64,000 nt of DNA from Kazachstania africana CBS 2517 (lineage: Eukaryota; Ascomycota; Saccharomycetes; Saccharomycetales; Saccharomycetaceae), in contig NC_018941.1 in assembly GCF_000304475.1 (NCBI RefSeq), positions 992,001-1,056,000 of the forward strand, given 5' to 3'. The notes under the pieces are model-generated. The model ran no database searches. It had not been told where the DNA came from and was given only the letters and a program-made list of their open reading frames with translations. Positions within the stretch are counted from its first letter, which is position 1; each line of letters begins with the position of its first letter. A program made the translations under genes and the position numbers. Positions 20,538 to 31,498 of the stretch are shown here, one piece after another.

Positions 20538-22562
20538 ATGGCATTTCAAGGCGCTCGGTCAGATGGTCTTGGACTAGCGGTTTATTCACAAAGCCAGGAC
20601 TTTCAGAGGTCATTAAGTTCAATTAATCCCTTTGATACGAGACACCGAGGAGATAGCTTGCTTCTGGAAAATTTAACCCATAAAGTTCGTGATTTACTGC
20701 CGTCGCGGACAAGTCATTTCAATGATTCATCTCCTACAATCGTCAATGAGGACTGTTTTGGAACCAGTACAACTATGAAAAATGTACACCCTCCTGTCTC
20801 GTGGAAATTATTGGTAGATCAAATATTTGCTTCAGCACCTTTACTCAAACATATGAAGTTTTTGGAAGAATTTCGATACATTATAGTGACATCAGCTTTT
20901 TTACATGACATAGATCCAGATAAACTCCGATTGCAGTCAAGAGATTACACCTTCAAGACATCCGAAGAACTTAATGCTATCAGAAATGCAGATATAACTT
21001 TTCACAGATTGAACTCATTGAGGGACATCGTCACTAAGAATTATCATATAAAAACAACTCTGCATCATTCAGAATTACTACTTCGCTGTTATAGAATTGC
21101 CAAGTTACTGAACAGGAAAATAGACTCGGGAATTACGGGCTCTAAAGCTCAGGTACTTTCATTACTCCTAATTGGACTATATTTGACATTTGAACAGAGG
21201 AATTCCGTTGCAGAAATACTCCAAAAAAAAGTTCTACAGAACCTCGATCTAACTGTTGCTGCAATTCAGGACCTAAATTCTCTTTTATATCGATTTTATC
21301 TGCGATATAAGGAAGAAATGGCAGATTCAATGCTCCATACAACGCTAGCTCACAAATTATCTGAAACAACCACATTATCGACAATAAAGGCTTTAACGAT
21401 CTGCGCTATGGACTCGCTATACTATAACATACAAATTCAAATCGGTAACATTATAGTATATTGTAATCCAGAAGATTTATCCAAGTATTGTCATATGTAC
21501 TCGTTAGATTTAAGTGAGTTGCTATTTTATATCGAGCAAGATGCGATTGATATAGAAGCCAAATCCACTAGGGTGCGCCTGTTTGAAAAGTTTTTCTTTT
21601 GTTGTCTTCTGTCAGTAAATAATATTAAGACTCAACGAGGCACACAAGAACTGCATCTCGATACTAACATTATGGAGATGCTGTATATTAAATATTCAAT
21701 AACTAAAGCAGATTATTTCCAATGTCATGACGAGATAAACCTTATGAACAACCTTATCACAATGTTATCAAATACCAATCATTGTGTTAATTCCGCCATT
21801 TACAATCTCAAGGAGCATAAACTACTTTTGGAATCCGTCTATCAAAACGACATTGCGAAGGATGTGAAAGAAATTGAAGAAAAGAATGTCATGGCATCAA
21901 TAATGAAACTGTTAAATGAGCTCGAGCAGAAACTTTATATGTTGAACAAATATGACGATGACACCAGAAACAAATTAATTTATGATAAAGTGCAAGCACT
22001 CACAAAGTTATCCAGATCTAGCAAACACGTTACTTCTCAAACTCTGAGTGAATCCTCCAACGTCCCATCATCTGAAGTAGCCACGGATATCACCGACTTG
22101 AAGAAACTACATTGCTCCAAATATCTTAATGTTCGGGTCGAAAGAATAAACCTAAACCAAAAAGTGCAGTTTATTGACGCGTTGGAGCACGAAGAAAACG
22201 TTAATGATTTAGATAATTTACAATTTTGCTCCTTTAGTGACAATTTAGCGAATGCTTCAAGCTTACTTTCCTCCAAATCGAATCCCTGTAGGGATACTAC
22301 TATTTTGCAACATGAAGATAATTTTGGAAAATTGAGTGATAGGGAACTCGAGAACAGGTTAAATGAGAAAATTCGTAACTTTTCAATAGAAAATAAGAGA
22401 AGTAAGGACCAACTAAGGATGAAAAAATCGATGGAACTGCTGAAGGGACAATATACGTCAGTTCTACAATCTAGAAATGCACCGCAAGATGTAGCTCGGA
22501 ACATACTCACTTCAGAGGTTAACATTCCAATGATCTATGAAATCGATGAGCTATTAAACTGA
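20538..22562 (+). CDS. INP2: Peroxisome inheritance factor, Myo2 receptor on peroxisomes
   Basis: The protein has 674 residues (705 in S. cerevisiae). Assignment rests mainly on position, between PAH1 and DNF3 in the same direction, and on overall length and character, because Inp2 diverges fast. One hydrophobic stretch, QVLSLLLIGLYLTF near residue 205-218, could be the membrane segment. The C-terminal half is charged and predicted helical, with a likely coiled coil near 580-640 (REL-ENRLNEKIRNFSIENKR). Inp2 links peroxisomes to the class V myosin Myo2 for transport to the bud. The open frame starts upstream at a TTG; the ATG at 20538 (MAFQGARSDGLG) is the first in frame. Confidence 0.75.
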   Translation: MAFQGARSDGLGLAVYSQSQDFQRSLSSINPFDTRHRGDSLLLENLTHKVRDLLPSRTSHFNDSSPTIVNEDCFGTSTTMKNVHPPVSWKLLVDQIFASAPLLKHMKFLEEFRYIIVTSAFLHDIDPDKLRLQSRDYTFKTSEELNAIRNADITFHRLNSLRDIVTKNYHIKTTLHHSELLLRCYRIAKLLNRKIDSGITGSKAQVLSLLLIGLYLTFEQRNSVAEILQKKVLQNLDLTVAAIQDLNSLLYRFYLRYKEEMADSMLHTTLAHKLSETTTLSTIKALTICAMDSLYYNIQIQIGNIIVYCNPEDLSKYCHMYSLDLSELLFYIEQDAIDIEAKSTRVRLFEKFFFCCLLSVNNIKTQRGTQELHLDTNIMEMLYIKYSITKADYFQCHDEINLMNNLITMLSNTNHCVNSAIYNLKEHKLLLESVYQNDIAKDVKEIEEKNVMASIMKLLNELEQKLYMLNKYDDDTRNKLIYDKVQALTKLSRSSKHVTSQTLSESSNVPSSEVATDITDLKKLHCSKYLNVRVERINLNQKVQFIDALEHEENVNDLDNLQFCSFSDNLANASSLLSSKSNPCRDTTILQHEDNFGKLSDRELENRLNEKIRNFSIENKRSKDQLRMKKSMELLKGQYTSVLQSRNAPQDVARNILTSEVNIPMIYEIDELLN

Positions 22563-22914
22563 ATTCTTGTTCCATATAGAAGATCCATATAAATAGACAT
22601 GCATATACACATATATATTCAAGAGAACCAGCAAAATATACATTCTGACCTCTGAGAATGACTTTAGTAGTCGTCGCTTATTTCTTTGTTTTCTGAAGTA
22701 TATGACTTTTGAATTAAAGTGAAGCTTGTCTTGGCCGATATTCGAAAAGAGCGTACGGCGAAGGAAAATTGTTGCATCGATTATGATAAAAGCAGCTTCC
22801 GATATTATTGATTTATACTCTTATTAACGCTTAGCTAGGGACTATTCAAATTGTCATTCGACACTGTAATAATAACGGCTCATTGAAATAGCCCAATAAT
22901 TTGGTTTATACATT
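22563..22914 (+). promoter_or_regulatory. Region between INP2 and DNF3
   Basis: These 352 bp hold the INP2 3' end and the DNF3 promoter. TA-rich stretches directly after the INP2 stop are typical yeast 3'-end signals. I see no further gene or recognisable binding site. Confidence 0.35.
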
Positions 22915-25900
22915 ATGTCTCAAAATGATCCCAAAAGAAAGAGGTCAGGATCACTGAGGACACAAATGTTCAATAAACACTTGTACGATAAGTTTAGACA
23001 GAACTCTTCGCAAGATGACTCTGAGCCCGTGGAGTTAAGTGATACAATAGAGACAACAGTTGAAGAGGACCAAGAAACAGGAGAAGAGGACTTTGAGATA
23101 GAGCAAGACGCAATTATTGATCAAGTTGTCTGTAAGACTGGTTTCCTTCCTAGAACATTAGATTTGCTCTTAAATAGACAACGAATATTACATTCTAAAA
23201 GTGGTAGACATATTCCCATAACATTGGACCATACGTTAGCTGAATATTCAAAATTTACATCAGCTGATAGTGATCAACTTATAGACGAAAGAACGGACAA
23301 ACCATACTGCAATAATTCGATAACATCATCACGCTATACAATATATTCATTTTTGCCAAAACAGTTATATGCCCAGTTCTCTAAATTGGCAAACGCATAC
23401 TTTTTTATTGTATCAATTTTACAGATGATTCCAGGGTGGTCAACTACAGGAACATACACAACCATCGTTCCATTACTGATTTTTATGGCCATATCAATGG
23501 CAAGAGAGGCTTGGGACGATTTTAGGAGGCATAGGCTGGATATGGAAGAAAATAAAAGGATTTGTCAAGTACTGACTAAGGATATAAACAATGAAGTGCG
23601 ATCTCATTCAAATTCAGGCTTACCCAATAACGAATCTCTAAATACTCATTTCACTAATTTTGACTTATTAGCTAGTAAGCACAATGTTGTAATAGAGGAA
23701 AAGCAGTGGAAGGATTTGTGCGTCGGTGATTTCGTATATTTAAAACAGGATGACTGTGTACCGGCGGACATCCTACTGTTGATATCTGATGGAGACAACA
23801 CAGAAGCTTTTGCAGAAACAATGGCATTAGATGGTGAAACAAACTTAAAAAGCAGGCACCCTCATCCTGAATTGAGTAAATTAACGTGTTCTGCATCTGG
23901 TTTGGCGAATATTAATGCACAAGTAACTGTAGAAGATCCCAATGATGATTTGTACAATTTTGAAGGTAATTTGGAACTCCAGGATCGCAACGATAATACT
24001 ATAAGAAAATTTCCTATTGGACCGGAAAATGTCATTTATCGTGGTAGTATAATTAGAAATACCAGAAACTTAGTTGGGATAGTGATTTCCTCAGGTGAAG
24101 AGACGAAGGTCAGAATGAACGCGCTGAAGAATCCAAGAATAAAAGCTCCAAAATTACAGAGGAAAATTAATATGATCATAGCGCTAATGGTTCTTGTCGT
24201 TATCTGTATGTCAATGTTTTCTTACATGGGACATGTACTTTTTAACAAGAAATATTTGAATGAAAATCAAGCATGGTATCTATACAAGCAAGACGCTGGT
24301 GTGGCACCCACAATTATGTCATATTTAGTGATGTACAATACATTAATTCCATTATCTCTATATGTCACGATGGAAATAATAAAGGTAATGCAATGTAAAA
24401 TGATGGAATGGGACATTGATATTTACCATAGTGAAAGCGATACACCTTGTGAAGCGAGGACAGCCACAATTTTAGAGGAATTAGGACAAGTATCATATAT
24501 TTTTAGTGATAAAACAGGAACGTTGACAGACAACAAGATGGTTTTCAGAAAATTTTCACTACTGGGTTCTTCTTGGATCCATTATGCCGACCCATCCGAA
24601 AACAGTTCGTTGGCATTAGGACAGCAAGATACTGAATTAGATGTTGTTTCAATAGAAGACCGGAGCTTCTTAAATCAATTTGGAATAAGAGACAATGATC
24701 AAAATTCTATGAATTCACATGAACTGAGGAACCGTTCAATTCACCCTCGAACCTCCGTGGAATTCAAAGGTAATTCCTCAGCGAAATACTCCGGTAGACC
24801 AAGTATGAGTTCTTTATATGGAAGAATGAAACCTGTTTCCGATTCACTAAGTACAATCAATTCACACGGAAGTAGTGCAACAGGTAATGAGAACATTAAA
24901 AGCTCGTATGAGTTAATAAGGTACATTCAAAAGTTTCCAGATACGGAGTTTGCGAAAAAAGCTCGCTTTTTTATACTTTCAATAGCACTATGTCATTCTT
25001 GTTTACCACAGAAGGTAACTTCTGATGCCGACAATGAAGAAAATGATACTATTGAATATCAATCCTCATCACCTGATGAGCTAGCTTTGATTACAGCTGC
25101 TAGAGATTTGGGTTACATTGTAATCAACCGAAATGCGAAAATACTTACAGTCAAATCTTTTCCTCACGGATTTGATTCTCAACCTATCCTAGAGGATTAC
25201 GAAATCCTCGATACAGTTGAATTTAATTCTCAGAGAAAAAGGATGTCTGTTATTGTGAAATTCCCGGGCCCAGAAGGCAAGCTCCTTTTAATTTGTAAAG
25301 GTGCTGATAACGTGATTCTAGAGCGCTTGCATAATAGTGCTATTGCACTAAAAAAAATGGAAGATATCAATGCCGCGATATCTGAACGTAAGGAAACTGA
25401 AGCAGAAGTTGTACTTCAACAAAGAAAGTCGTTAGAAAGAATTGCTTATGACGGGAATAATCCCCGAAGCTCATTAAGGTCTGCCCTGAGTGACCCAAGA
25501 GAAAGCTTATCATTAAAAGCAATGAGAACAAGTCTGTCTTCTAAGAACAACAAGAGGACAGACCCTGAGATGCAGATTGGCTCTATTGACGCTTTTCTGG
25601 ACACTGTTAAAAAAGCAGACAGAGAAATAAATGAGGTAATTAGTAGAAGTAGAAAATCACTACATAAACAACAGCATGAAAAATATGGACCACGATATTC
25701 CCTTGACAGTCAGGTTATTGATAAAAATGGAAGGCTGAACGTTTCCATATCGTCAGATGAAAAAGAGATGCTTGAATACATCGGTGATGATAAACTAATA
25801 TCGAACGAAGAATACATCATTGAAAAGACAATCCAAGCTATTGACGAATTTTCAATGGAAGGTCTAAGAACACTTCTATATTCTTATAAATGGTTGGATG

Positions 25901-27753
25901 AGGATGAGTATGCAACTTGGAGAACTAGGTACCATGATGCAAAGACCTCTTTGATTGATCGTAAAAGGAGAATAGATGAAGTGGGTGAAGAGATTGAGAA
26001 GAATATGGGGCTCCTAGGAGCTACAGCTATAGAGGATAAATTACAAGAAGGCGTTGCGGAGACAATCGAAAAAATTAGGAGGGCTGGCATTAAGATGTGG
26101 ATGCTAACTGGTGATAAAAGAGAAACAGCTATCAATATAGGCTATTCTTGTAGACTTATCTATGATTATTCCACGGTGGTGATATTGACCTCGAATGATG
26201 AGAACATTATTTCAAAAATGAATGCTGTCTTGCAAGAAATGGCATCTAGTAACATAGCACATTGTGTTATTGTCATAGATGGTCTAACATTAGGTCTTTT
26301 TGAAGGGAATCCAATATTAATGTCCGTTTTCATTGAATTATGTACAAAAGCTGACTCAGTTATATGTTGTCGTGCTTCCCCATCCCAAAAAGCTTTAATG
26401 GTTTCAAATATAAGAAAAACAGATAAAAGCATGGTAACATTAGCTATTGGGGATGGAGCAAATGACATTTCAATGATTCAAAATGCAGATATTGGTATTG
26501 GTATTGCAGGTAAAGAAGGTCTACAGGCCTCCAGATCCTCAGATTATTCTATTGCTCAATTCAGGTATTTATCAAAAGTGCTTTTTGTACATGGTCGTTA
26601 CAATTATATCCGTACATCAAAGTTTGTCTTATGTACCTTTTACAAGGAACTGACTTTTTATCTCACACAAATGATTTATCAAAGATGGACAATGTTTTCT
26701 GGCACGTCCATGTATGAGCCATGGTCTTTATCGATGTTCAACACATTGTTCACTTCTTTACCCGTTCTTTGTATCGGTATGTTTGAAAAGGACTTGAAAC
26801 CAATGACGTTGTTATCAGTTCCTGAATTATATTCATTAGGTAGATTGTCAGAAGGCTTTTCTTTATCAATGTTTATTGAATGGTTGATATTGGGGACAGT
26901 TAATTCTCTGCTTGTGACCTTTCTCAATGTGCTAATGTGGGGTTATACATCACTTTCTGATAATACACTGTATCCTCTTGGTGTTATTAATTTCACTGCG
27001 ATTGTTGTATTAGTCAATGTCAAATCGCAATTTGTAGAAATGAGGAATAGGAACTGGTTGGCTTTAGCGTCTGTGATACTTTCATGTGGGGGATGGTTGG
27101 TTTGGTGTTGTGCTCTTCCTGTAATTAATCATTCTGATCAAATCTATGACGTTCCATATGGATTTCTTCATCATTTTGGGAGAGACATAACGTTTTGGTG
27201 CTCTTGTTTAGCACTAGCTGTTTTACCAACCACTTTAGACATTGTTTTCAAAACATTCAAAAAATTGCTGTGGCCCAGTGACTCTGATATCTTTTCGGAA
27301 TTGGAGCAGAGAAGTAATATTAGAAAGAAGCTTGAAATGGGGGCCTATAATGAAATGAAGCAAGGTTGGACATGGGAACGTGACCCCAACGCCTTTAAGA
27401 GATATAAAGAAAAAATAAAGTCGAGCTCAGGTTCAAAGGCCAGTTTATCGTCAGGAATTGATACAGTAGTGACCAATGATAAAACCAAAGAGGTGAATGA
27501 CGCTACGCCAGATGTGACCCCCGCACTCCGTGATCAAATATCATCATCTAAAAATGCTTCCGAAGTTTACGAAGTCTTACCCAGCGGAAAAATCATCAGA
27601 AGGGAGTCTCTGCAGAGTTACAATAATGGTACAGAGCCAAATAATGTTGCTTCCAGACTGTCGAAGAAGTTAAGATTCAAGTTAACAAAGAGGAGTGAGG
27701 ATGAAGAAGAAATTAAGGAAATTGTAGAGCAGAGGATGAAGGATCTCGAATAA
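22915..27753 (+). CDS. DNF3: P4-type ATPase, aminophospholipid flippase of trans-Golgi and vesicles
   Basis: The 1612-residue protein is close to the 1656 of S. cerevisiae Dnf3. All P4-ATPase landmarks are present: the actuator motif ALDGETNLKSR, the phosphorylation site DKTGTLTDNKM with Asp532, the nucleotide-domain motif YQSSSPDELAL, the hinge MLTGDKRETAINI and GDGANDISMIQ. About ten membrane segments are arranged two, two and six. A long insertion in the nucleotide-binding domain (about residues 810-960, rich in Ser, Lys and Arg) is a Dnf3 trait. The C-terminal tail is charged. Dnf3 moves phospholipids to the cytosolic leaflet and needs a Cdc50-family partner (Crf1). Position matches YMR162C. 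Confidence 0.96.
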   Translation: MSQNDPKRKRSGSLRTQMFNKHLYDKFRQNSSQDDSEPVELSDTIETTVEEDQETGEEDFEIEQDAIIDQVVCKTGFLPRTLDLLLNRQRILHSKSGRHIPITLDHTLAEYSKFTSADSDQLIDERTDKPYCNNSITSSRYTIYSFLPKQLYAQFSKLANAYFFIVSILQMIPGWSTTGTYTTIVPLLIFMAISMAREAWDDFRRHRLDMEENKRICQVLTKDINNEVRSHSNSGLPNNESLNTHFTNFDLLASKHNVVIEEKQWKDLCVGDFVYLKQDDCVPADILLLISDGDNTEAFAETMALDGETNLKSRHPHPELSKLTCSASGLANINAQVTVEDPNDDLYNFEGNLELQDRNDNTIRKFPIGPENVIYRGSIIRNTRNLVGIVISSGEETKVRMNALKNPRIKAPKLQRKINMIIALMVLVVICMSMFSYMGHVLFNKKYLNENQAWYLYKQDAGVAPTIMSYLVMYNTLIPLSLYVTMEIIKVMQCKMMEWDIDIYHSESDTPCEARTATILEELGQVSYIFSDKTGTLTDNKMVFRKFSLLGSSWIHYADPSENSSLALGQQDTELDVVSIEDRSFLNQFGIRDNDQNSMNSHELRNRSIHPRTSVEFKGNSSAKYSGRPSMSSLYGRMKPVSDSLSTINSHGSSATGNENIKSSYELIRYIQKFPDTEFAKKARFFILSIALCHSCLPQKVTSDADNEENDTIEYQSSSPDELALITAARDLGYIVINRNAKILTVKSFPHGFDSQPILEDYEILDTVEFNSQRKRMSVIVKFPGPEGKLLLICKGADNVILERLHNSAIALKKMEDINAAISERKETEAEVVLQQRKSLERIAYDGNNPRSSLRSALSDPRESLSLKAMRTSLSSKNNKRTDPEMQIGSIDAFLDTVKKADREINEVISRSRKSLHKQQHEKYGPRYSLDSQVIDKNGRLNVSISSDEKEMLEYIGDDKLISNEEYIIEKTIQAIDEFSMEGLRTLLYSYKWLDEDEYATWRTRYHDAKTSLIDRKRRIDEVGEEIEKNMGLLGATAIEDKLQEGVAETIEKIRRAGIKMWMLTGDKRETAINIGYSCRLIYDYSTVVILTSNDENIISKMNAVLQEMASSNIAHCVIVIDGLTLGLFEGNPILMSVFIELCTKADSVICCRASPSQKALMVSNIRKTDKSMVTLAIGDGANDISMIQNADIGIGIAGKEGLQASRSSDYSIAQFRYLSKVLFVHGRYNYIRTSKFVLCTFYKELTFYLTQMIYQRWTMFSGTSMYEPWSLSMFNTLFTSLPVLCIGMFEKDLKPMTLLSVPELYSLGRLSEGFSLSMFIEWLILGTVNSLLVTFLNVLMWGYTSLSDNTLYPLGVINFTAIVVLVNVKSQFVEMRNRNWLALASVILSCGGWLVWCCALPVINHSDQIYDVPYGFLHHFGRDITFWCSCLALAVLPTTLDIVFKTFKKLLWPSDSDIFSELEQRSNIRKKLEMGAYNEMKQGWTWERDPNAFKRYKEKIKSSSGSKASLSSGIDTVVTNDKTKEVNDATPDVTPALRDQISSSKNASEVYEVLPSGKIIRRESLQSYNNGTEPNNVASRLSKKLRFKLTKRSEDEEEIKEIVEQRMKDLE

Positions 27754-28108
27754 AGAGAGAAGAAAAAATTATGTATCATTATTTATTTATTTACTTACTC
27801 ATTTCATTTAATTTGCATTTTTTACATACGTCTCGAAACTTGATCATGTCAGATACTTATCTTGTAGCCTTTATATCAAGTTCCTATTATAATTGCAGTT
27901 CATTAGAAAGTTTAATGTATCAGCAATCATGCATAAAAATTAGGATCATTTTATCATGGTATTAGCAGAATGTTGACAAAATATGGTATGTGCCCGTCAT
28001 TTTGTCATTGACCAGTTTTTGGCTGTTGAATGGTATAACTGTGGGCCATAAAGGTAAAAGAAAAAAAGAGGAGAGAGACGCGACTATAGTACAGTAATGA
28101 TGTATTAT
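27754..28108. other. Convergent intergenic region between DNF3 and HLJ1
   Basis: These 355 bp lie between two stops. The sequence is AT-rich with several TATATA/TTATTTA stretches that can serve as 3'-end signals on both strands. Nothing else is recognised; a 64-codon frame at 27771-27965 is treated as chance. Confidence 0.4.
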
Positions 28109-28771
28109 TCAACCAAAGATTAGCTTTTCTAGTATCGGTAGTAAAAAGAAGAAAAGCAGTGGTAATAATATTCTTACAATCTCCTGCCACTTCTGTTCCT
28201 CGTCGTGCTGGCGCTGCGCTTGTCTTTGCCTCTGTCTTGGTGTATATCTATTTCTCGGGACATTGTATGCCCTAAATCCACCAGGTCCAAAACTAAAAGT
28301 TGTTGCATTATTCATGAAAGGGCTCTGTCTAAATGGGCCTGCACCCCCATTCATATTAAACAAGAAATCAAAGATATCTTCAGGTGCTGCTGCTCCTGCA
28401 TGACGATTTCTAAAAAATGCATTCTCAAAATTCATTGGGAAATGTTCCGATTGACTACTGAAAGCAGATTCTGAAGCTGCATTGGATGGTACATGACGAT
28501 CATCCGGATCTCTTCCTATTCTATTAAAAATTTCACGCTTTTCACTGTTACCAAGGACCTCAAATGCTCTATTTATAAGTTTGAAGGCTTCGGCAGCTTT
28601 CGGATGTGGATTTTTATCAGGGTGCAACTTTATAGCTAATTTCCTGTAAGCTTTTTTGATTTCGCTATCATTTGCTGTCCTATTTACTTTCAGGATCTCG
28701 TAAAATGCATGTTTATCCTTTGAAAGTACGTCTAGCGCAATCTTTTCTTGATCTTCTGTATAAGATGACAT
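28109..28771 (-). CDS. HLJ1: ER-membrane tail-anchored J-domain protein
   Basis: The protein has 220 residues, like the 224 of S. cerevisiae. An N-terminal J domain carries HPD at 50-52. A Gly/Phe/Pro/Asn-rich region follows at about 100-180, then a basic Gln/Arg stretch (RYTPRQRQRQAQRQ). A single C-terminal hydrophobic anchor (ILLPLLFFFLLPILEKLIF) places the J domain on the cytosolic face of the ER. Hlj1 works with the Hsp70 Ssa1 in ER-associated degradation of membrane proteins. The upstream part of the open frame begins at GTG; the ATG at 28771 (MSSYTEDQEKIAL) matches the family start. Position matches YMR161W. Confidence 0.95.
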   Translation of the reverse strand: MSSYTEDQEKIALDVLSKDKHAFYEILKVNRTANDSEIKKAYRKLAIKLHPDKNPHPKAAEAFKLINRAFEVLGNSEKREIFNRIGRDPDDRHVPSNAASESAFSSQSEHFPMNFENAFFRNRHAGAAAPEDIFDFLFNMNGGAGPFRQSPFMNNATTFSFGPGGFRAYNVPRNRYTPRQRQRQAQRQHDEEQKWQEIVRILLPLLFFFLLPILEKLIFG

Positions 28772-29009
28772 GAAAGTATTCTTTAAATTCTTATATGCTA
28801 GAGTTGATAAGGTGAATGCGGGAAAATTGGTACAGTTTAACACTAGAATTATCGAAGCAAAACGTTAGATGAAATCAACTCACTCTATACTGGAATTTGT
28901 TGAGAAAAGAAAGCGTTTGCGTGTCAGATTTAAAGATTTTAAGTTCATTCACCTTTCAACCTCTTTGTTCGTCACTAACCGAAAAGTAGCGAAAAGAAAT
29001 GTCATGCTG

Positions 29010-29016
29010 TTACCCG
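29010..29016. promoter_or_regulatory. Reb1-type site (TTACCCG) upstream of HLJ1
   Basis: TTACCCG lies about 240 bp upstream of the HLJ1 start, within the 412-bp gap 28772-29183. Reb1 is a general regulatory factor that clears nucleosomes from promoters. In this position it could also act as a roadblock terminator for YMR160W, although it is beyond the start side of HLJ1. The motif is short, so occupancy is inference. The rest of the gap shows nothing else recognisable. Confidence 0.45.
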
Positions 29017-29183
29017 TCTTTTAGAGTGAAGGCTTTGAACGCAACAGCTTTGATGGCTTAAATATATGTGATTGATACATATTATGATAGATATCTATGT
29101 GAATATAGTTGAAATGCATTGGTTGTGACTCCACTTACATAAATTATATGTAATGAAGATTGTTTTAGTCTTGACTTGTCTGG

Positions 29184-31376
29184 TTATCTCCGGTCCACGT
29201 CATGAAGGAGACGAGAAAAGCTTCTATACGACGACAGGGCACTTAAAATGTTTCTCAGGTGCTTTAAGCCTCTAGTTGGAGGATCCCATGTTTGGTATGC
29301 CTCCCATATTTGTCGCAATCTATTCAATGTTTCGGAATCGTCCCTTTCAAATCTTGTCGGGTCTTTATTGGTGATATTCAAGGAAGAGCAATGTAAAGAT
29401 GTAGAAAGATGAATATATTTAGGAAAATCTTGAATGGGGAGATTTCTTAGTTGTAGAAAGGTAGATAGTGCCTCGTGGAATTTCCATACGAGATCATATT
29501 GATTTATTGTTTCTAAGATGCTTGTAGGATCAGACTGATGGTGTATCATTGCCAGGTGTTTTGGAATTAGTAGGTTTTTTGTTCGTAAAGTACAGTCGAC
29601 AAAATTTCCATATATGCTATCATCATCGTAGATTCCGCTGCGAATGTTAATTAATTCAGGATTCTTTACTGTTTGGTACTGAGCATACTCTAGAAAATTA
29701 TAAACACTTGATATTTCATCCTGCAGCTCTTCTTGGAATTTTTCTGCGAAAGCTTGTTTAGAAGCCCATTTTGGATCAATATTTTGTAACCAGATTTTTG
29801 TGTCGGTTGTCTTTTGTTTCTTTAAAGTAGTTGGCAAAGTGTTTGGATTAAATGACCTAGAAATGAAGTAGGGTCCCACGAGTGTTAAAAGTGGTATAAA
29901 ATCATTATAACCCAAATTTTGGGCGAGCAAAAAATTGTCAACTAAAGAGATTTCGAAGTTCCTATCATCTGGTATCTTTACCTGGAAATCAAAGCTGGGA
30001 GTTTTCATTTTAAAGTCGGGTATACCTATTTCGCCAGGTTTCTTCAGATCGGTATCCAGATAGGCTCCATCACACCAAAGGTTCCGCATTATTTTAGGGT
30101 GACAATAATCAATTGCCAGCTTCTGTGACAGTGTCATGAAGTTATCATACAGCTTACCTACCAATGACATCCTAAATAGATCCCAATTGAATAAGATCCA
30201 ATCCAAGTCTTTCCTTACCAATTTTGCCTCCACGGAATCAGGATCTCGATAATTTTTCAATTTTGAAAGAACCTCTTTTTCATTTTTAGTAAGGCCTTGA
30301 AATAATTGCTTCTCTTTAGCTTCCTGGGCTTTCGTATAATCCTGATCTGCATTTGGGTTAATAACCCTGTTAAAATTGTTAGCATCTACACTATGATCCC
30401 AAAACCTGTAGCCTTGGAGGCATGACTCTATACTAAGCAGCCCCACATAAGTATTCGTATCAAAACCTAGGGATTGATGATTTTGTAAAATTTCCCTTGC
30501 TAATAAAACTGCCAGGGGGACGCTATGATATACCCCAATAAAAAATATTGAATCAACTTTGTAGAACAAATTTTTCCAATTAGAGAGTAACGTATTGCAT
30601 TCTTCGAAAACTGTTTTCAATTCTTTGCTTTCTAATGGACATTCGAAAGATAAAGATGAAATCTCTGATACTTCTTGATCTTGCAAAGATTTTGCCAATT
30701 GCTGGGAGAGGTAATAAGCAGACCGCTGTTCTCCTAAAGTTACCTTCTCATATTTCTCAGGCAGCCAGCCCACTAATGAAAGGATTAGAACCCTCTTTTG
30801 TTTCAGTAGTTTATTTCCTTCCTTTCTCAAATATAAATGTTTTTCAGTGGGTAGATTATAGTAGTTTTTAACTGCAGACGCAATCATAGTTCTTAAGGGT
30901 AACGGATGGTATATTTCATTTGGTGACGCAGACGGCAGTAGAAACGAGTTATTGATATGAATGTTATATTGTGCCTGCATTTCAATTGGATACGCCGGAA
31001 GTGGTAGGGGACATCTCCCAGAACCAGTATCGAACACACTCATTACTCCTCCTTTACCAAGGGAGCTATTTATTTTGCTCTGCACCTCTGTTAAGTCCTC
31101 ATACCAACACCATGAACTATTACGATTTGAGATGGCATTTCTTGCCTCAGTTTCCAGTGAAGAAATTTGTTCTGAGTTTAACTGAGAATATCTTGTATTA
31201 TCGTCTACGCTGACCAAATTATTTCTTGGTCTGAATGGTGGTACCTTTGAAATCATACTTGAATACCAACCGTTGGCATCATTTTGCGCTGTCTGCAAAT
31301 TATCCTCACCAGAATTCCACCACCGTCGCCAAGTATTCTTTCCATTTGAATCGGCAACAGGATCAAGTGTTGTCAT
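29184..31376 (-). CDS. YMR160W: Conserved fungal protein of unknown function (YMR160W orthologue)
   Basis: The 730-residue protein (816 in S. cerevisiae) is recognised mainly by position, between HLJ1 and ATG16. The S. cerevisiae protein has been localised to the vacuolar membrane, but its role is unknown. The N-terminus contains TWRRWWNSGEDN. The middle, VLILSLVGWLPEKYEK together with SIFFIGVYHSVPLAVLLAREIL, resembles an alpha/beta-hydrolase-type fold with a possible GxxHS-like elbow (GVYHSVPLA), a resemblance I infer and cannot confirm. No obvious transmembrane helix or signal peptide is seen. The open frame extends to a TTG at 31439; the ATG at 31376 (MTTLDPVADS) is the first in frame. The gene is divergent from ATG16 with 190 bp between the starts. 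Confidence 0.85.
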   Translation of the reverse strand: MTTLDPVADSNGKNTWRRWWNSGEDNLQTAQNDANGWYSSMISKVPPFRPRNNLVSVDDNTRYSQLNSEQISSLETEARNAISNRNSSWCWYEDLTEVQSKINSSLGKGGVMSVFDTGSGRCPLPLPAYPIEMQAQYNIHINNSFLLPSASPNEIYHPLPLRTMIASAVKNYYNLPTEKHLYLRKEGNKLLKQKRVLILSLVGWLPEKYEKVTLGEQRSAYYLSQQLAKSLQDQEVSEISSLSFECPLESKELKTVFEECNTLLSNWKNLFYKVDSIFFIGVYHSVPLAVLLAREILQNHQSLGFDTNTYVGLLSIESCLQGYRFWDHSVDANNFNRVINPNADQDYTKAQEAKEKQLFQGLTKNEKEVLSKLKNYRDPDSVEAKLVRKDLDWILFNWDLFRMSLVGKLYDNFMTLSQKLAIDYCHPKIMRNLWCDGAYLDTDLKKPGEIGIPDFKMKTPSFDFQVKIPDDRNFEISLVDNFLLAQNLGYNDFIPLLTLVGPYFISRSFNPNTLPTTLKKQKTTDTKIWLQNIDPKWASKQAFAEKFQEELQDEISSVYNFLEYAQYQTVKNPELINIRSGIYDDDSIYGNFVDCTLRTKNLLIPKHLAMIHHQSDPTSILETINQYDLVWKFHEALSTFLQLRNLPIQDFPKYIHLSTSLHCSSLNITNKDPTRFERDDSETLNRLRQIWEAYQTWDPPTRGLKHLRNILSALSSYRSFSRLLHDVDRR

Positions 31377-31498
31377 ATGCACTGTTAATGAATTAGCGTT
31401 CAGTCTACTTTCTGAATCGTTAGCCCTTTCTTTGTTCAAACAAGTTTTAATCGCTTCAATTTAAAAAAGGGCCCTCGGTCAGAAAATATTGATCACTT

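Noticed and set aside
27771..27965. 64-codon open frame after DNF3
   Set aside because: AT-rich and hydrophobic; it lies in the 3' region of two convergent genes and shows no relatives.
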